NCBI GenBank assembly: GCA_017483305.1
Contig: JAFULC010000033.1
Coordinates: forward strand, 1 to 32,463
Direction of reading: 5' to 3'
DNA length: 32,463 nucleotides
Source of the DNA: Clostridia bacterium
GTDB lineage: Bacteria > Bacillota > Clostridia > Oscillospirales > CAG-272
Each line of letters opens with the position of its first letter. Within the stretch, counting starts at the first letter, position 1. The notes beneath the pieces were generated by a model. That model worked only from the letters and a program-made list of their open reading frames with translations, ran no database searches and was not told the DNA's origin. This document shows positions 29,699-32,463 of this stretch, piece after piece. The translations under genes and the position numbers were made by a program.

Positions 29699-32257
29699 AT
29701 GAATTATAAGGATCAAAACGACGCCTCCTTGGTCGAGCTCACACTTCTCGGAAATGAAAGGGCATTCGAGGAGCTTGTTAAAAGATGGCAGAGCGCGGCT
29801 ATGAAAAGCGCAGTCTCGATAACCAGCAATCATTATACCGCAGAGGATGCGGTCCAGGATGCCTTTGTCACGGCTTGGCAAAGGCTTGATACTCTGCGCG
29901 ACCGCGAAAAATTCGGCGCATGGATCTGCCGCATAGCGCGTTATCGCGCAATAAATCTCGCCATACGCTACCGTGAGCATATCCCGTTCGATCTCATTGA
30001 AAACACCGAGCACGAAGCGTTCGACGATCTTATCGGATATTATGATAACGAGCTTGAGAGCAAGGAGCTCATGTATCACGTTGAAAACCTGTCCGAAAAG
30101 GTAAAATCCGTGATAAAAATGTTCTATTTCGAGGGTCTTTCCGTGGAGACTATTTCAAAGAAAATGGATCTTGCAGTCGGAACAGTAAAAAGTCGACTTC
30201 ATGACGGCAGGATCAAGCTGAGAAAGGAAATGGGCCTTATGGATAAGAATAATGAAAAGGAAACCTTGCTTGAAGCGGTCATGAGACGCGTCAATGAGCT
30301 GAAAAAATGGAAATTAAGAAAAAACAAAAAGGGATTTGAAAAAGAATATAACGATTGTCTTACAGAGGTCGAGGATCTTCCCGAATCCGAGCAGAAATAC
30401 CACGCTCTCGCAGACGTGCTCAATCTCGGATATTGGTATCTGTCCAATGAGAAGAAGGAGGAGCTTGAAAAAAGGATCAAGGAAGCCGCGATAAAAGGAA
30501 ATAACAGAGAAGTGCTTGGATATTCGATCACGCGCGCCTCGGATAATCTGTCGGGCAAGGCAAAGATCGAATTTGATCTCAACGAGATCATTCCCGAGCT
30601 TGAGTCTTACGGCTTGACCGAGGCGATCGGCTCCGTCTATTTCTGGATAGGATACGAATACTTCTCGTCACTGCACGACGTTCAGTCAGCCAAGGAATAC
30701 TTCGAAAAAGCAATAAATATATTGCCACCCGACGATGTTCATTATGCAACCTCAAAGGCAGCGATCGAAATCTTTGAAAAACTTGGAGAGGTACTGAACG
30801 ACAAAATGAAATATGTAATAAGCTGCGTAGGTGAGGAATACAGACTTGATGGCTCTAAGCTTCTGTTCTGGTCGCAGCCGGGCTTCAGTCCGGGTTGGCT
30901 TCAAGGATTTTCTAAAAGATCCTGCGACCATCCCACCTATTACATTTCTCTTACTGACGGCTTGATGTACGACGAGGAAATGAAGGTCGGTGAGACTGTT
31001 AAAAGCTTTGACGGCACGGCAACCCTGAAGCTCATTTCCGACAATGAGGAGATCGACACGCCCTGCGGAGCCTTTCACAATTGCCACGTGTTCGTATGTA
31101 AGGATATCCGATTCGAGACCACGGTATATTACAAGCGCAACATCGGTATCGTAGCTTATAAACACACCTCCGTAATTCCTCAGAACTCCGCAGAACATGC
31201 GCACGCCTTCTTCAAGCTTGCATCCTACAAAATAAACGGTGGCACGGGTCTTATTCCGTTTGCTGAGGGAAATACTTGGACGTATACGAGCGAAAGTGTA
31301 GATGGGCTCTGCGATTACGAGATCAAATACGAGGTCACTTACTTCGACGGTAAAAAGGTCATAGTATCTCATCCGTCTTATAAGTTCAAGGATAGCTATA
31401 ATAAAAAAAGCTGGGACGACGTTATTCACTATCTCCGTAGCTTCTACGTTAAGGAGATCGACGAAAACAAAGAATGTCTCAATGACGTCTCCAAGGAAAT
31501 GATCTTGGCAGAGCAATTGGCAAAAACGCCTTGGCAAAAGGCACATACCGCCGTTGCAAATGGTGTTATGAGAAGAATTTTTGCGACAGACCTCGATTAC
31601 GATCCAAATGCAAAAGAGAAGGGATACCGAAATTTCTTCAATCTCCTCGACGTTTCCAAGGAAGACGGAAAAACCTATATTTTCGATAATCGCGATTACG
31701 GATTTGAGTGGAAGGAATACGTGCACGAGGCTCGGCCTCTGCTCTATAACGACCTATACTGCATCTTGTCGGAAAATATCGGTTGTCTCTGGAACGACAA
31801 TATCAAGGCAGGATATGAATTCACCTACACCTGTCCCGTATTCCGCAAGGACACGGAGTTTGTCTGTAACGCTAAGGTCGAGACCTGCGAGCCTATAGAA
31901 ACCAAAGCGGGAAGGTTCGAAAACTGCATAAAGCTCTCGTATAGCAGCAACCACGAGACCTGGACTAACGGAGTTTTGTTCAGAGTTGTAGATGCCGATT
32001 GGTACTTTGCCGAGGGCATTGGACTTGTAAAGACAGTTTTCAAGCTCGACAATTTCACCAGGGAGATCATATACGAGCTTTCCTCCTACAAGGGCGAGGG
32101 AAGCGGCTATATGCCGATCATCCCCGATACCGAAAGATTTTACGAGCTTGTCGGCGAGGATCCCAAGCTTCACGGCTCTGTACGATACGTTTATGCAATC
32201 GACGACGAGGGCGAACTCAAAATTCTCACAGACCAAAAGGGAACTATTGACATATAA
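29699..32257 (+). CDS. ECF-type RNA polymerase sigma factor fused to a large TPR-like and repeated beta-domain sensor region
   Basis: An 852-residue protein whose first 180 residues are a normal ECF sigma factor: sigma2 (about 20-90, 'AEDAVQDAFVTAWQRL' binds core polymerase) and sigma4 (about 122-178, 'GLSVETISKKMDLAVGTVKSR', -35 recognition). A helical TPR-like segment follows (about 186-365, 'VQSAKEYFEKAINILPPDD'). Then come two related beta-rich domains (about 368-516 and 690-806), each with GxFxNC (CGAFHNC 456-462, AGRFENC 737-743), a later GIGxV and a closing 'L-S/A-SYK'. A third, unlike segment (517-690) lies between. No membrane segment or signal peptide is seen, so it is cytoplasmic. 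AGGAGA supports ATG 29699; an upstream in-frame ATG at 29648 lacks one. No anti-sigma gene follows, and a terminator comes directly after. Confidence 0.87.
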   Translation: MNYKDQNDASLVELTLLGNERAFEELVKRWQSAAMKSAVSITSNHYTAEDAVQDAFVTAWQRLDTLRDREKFGAWICRIARYRAINLAIRYREHIPFDLIENTEHEAFDDLIGYYDNELESKELMYHVENLSEKVKSVIKMFYFEGLSVETISKKMDLAVGTVKSRLHDGRIKLRKEMGLMDKNNEKETLLEAVMRRVNELKKWKLRKNKKGFEKEYNDCLTEVEDLPESEQKYHALADVLNLGYWYLSNEKKEELEKRIKEAAIKGNNREVLGYSITRASDNLSGKAKIEFDLNEIIPELESYGLTEAIGSVYFWIGYEYFSSLHDVQSAKEYFEKAINILPPDDVHYATSKAAIEIFEKLGEVLNDKMKYVISCVGEEYRLDGSKLLFWSQPGFSPGWLQGFSKRSCDHPTYYISLTDGLMYDEEMKVGETVKSFDGTATLKLISDNEEIDTPCGAFHNCHVFVCKDIRFETTVYYKRNIGIVAYKHTSVIPQNSAEHAHAFFKLASYKINGGTGLIPFAEGNTWTYTSESVDGLCDYEIKYEVTYFDGKKVIVSHPSYKFKDSYNKKSWDDVIHYLRSFYVKEIDENKECLNDVSKEMILAEQLAKTPWQKAHTAVANGVMRRIFATDLDYDPNAKEKGYRNFFNLLDVSKEDGKTYIFDNRDYGFEWKEYVHEARPLLYNDLYCILSENIGCLWNDNIKAGYEFTYTCPVFRKDTEFVCNAKVETCEPIETKAGRFENCIKLSYSSNHETWTNGVLFRVVDADWYFAEGIGLVKTVFKLDNFTREIIYELSSYKGEGSGYMPIIPDTERFYELVGEDPKLHGSVRYVYAIDDEGELKILTDQKGTIDI

Positions 32258-32266
32258 CATAAAGAA

Positions 32267-32298
32267 TGCCTCACGGGCTTACCCGTGAGGCAGTTTTT
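32267..32298 (+). terminator. Strong intrinsic terminator of the sigma factor gene
   Basis: TGCCTCACGGG (32267-32277) pairs perfectly with CCCGTGAGGCA (32282-32292) around a CTTA loop, followed by GTTTTT. It starts 9 bases after the stop codon. Confidence 0.93.
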
Positions 32299-32463
32299 GT
32301 ACGAAGAATTCAAATAAAAAGCTTACGTATCTGTTTGCCCGAAAGCGCACTTTCAAGCGTTTGTGGCAAAAGTGAAAAATCCGCCACAAGCGAATGTGGC
32401 TTCTTTATCGGTTCGTCCTGCTTCATCGGGACGAAATATACGTTTTTTCTTGACAGGAGAGTC
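32299..32463. other. Edge segment with hairpins and an undecided reading frame
   Basis: A GCCACA/TGTGGC hairpin at about 32383-32400 and a TTCGTCC/GGACGAA hairpin at about 32412-32434 are visible. On the minus strand a frame ending at 32310 is open to the window edge; its ATG at 32426 would give 38 residues beginning MKQDEPIKKPHSLVADFSLL. It might be the end of a gene to the right or a non-coding repeat. A TTGACA at 32450-32455 (plus strand) may be a -35 box cut off by the edge. Confidence 0.35.

Noticed and set aside
1-32463. CRISPR array, insertion sequence, integrase or phage module
   Set aside because: I saw no evenly spaced direct repeats, transposase or recombinase-like protein, and no att-like duplicated ends.

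Overview
The window reads as a chromosomal segment of an anaerobic Clostridia-type Bacillota bacterium, probably an uncultured gut lineage. This is inferred from gene content (RqcH, type II pantothenate kinase, YerC, IspD/IspF, BioY and another ECF S component, TsaB/TsaE, Hsp33), from strong purine-rich ribosome binding sites, and from many SigA-type promoters whose -35 and -10 boxes are 17 bp apart. I could run no database search, so the taxon is an inference. I call 31 protein genes, no rRNA, tRNA or CRISPR array, and no transposase.

Layout. 1-4570 (+): a GNAT acetyltransferase, then a run of glycogen branching enzyme of the eukaryotic type, HAD phosphatase, small membrane protein and BioY, closed by a perfect bidirectional hairpin. 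4633-6824 (-): a MarR regulator and a fatty-acid-type acyl-CoA ligase. 7092-8282 (+): a single Gfo/Idh/MocA oxidoreductase. 8328-10097 (-): rqcH, divergent from coaW and a Ste24-like M48 protease (10249-12366, +), with two promoters interleaved in the gap. 12539-15169 (+): alaS. 15249-20173 (-): a seven-gene run from an Xre-TPR regulator through tsaE, tsaB, rpiB, ispD and ispF to rpe. 20418-23386 (+): yerC, a methyltransferase, hslO and a TIM-barrel sugar epimerase/isomerase.

23471-28087 is a carbohydrate island. A divergent AraC regulator faces a four-gene run: PIG-L/LmbE deacetylase, NagB-like isomerase/deaminase, PfkB kinase and class II aldolase. In that order the enzymes would deacetylate an N-acetyl amino sugar, deaminate it, phosphorylate it and split the bisphosphate. 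This parallels the Aga/Nag routes, but with an LmbE-type first enzyme and a NagB homologue whose active-site loop is altered.

28247-29567 (-) is a vitamin B12 uptake unit: promoter, cobalamin riboswitch with a visible terminator/antiterminator pair, a DUF4430 lipoprotein and an ECF S component. Divergent from it is the most unusual gene, at 29699-32257: an 852-residue ECF sigma factor whose normal sigma2-sigma4 core (about 180 residues) is fused to a helical TPR-like segment and two related copies of a beta-rich domain, a possible one-protein sensor and sigma factor. A strong terminator follows it directly. The last 160 bases hold small hairpins and an undecided reading frame at the edge.
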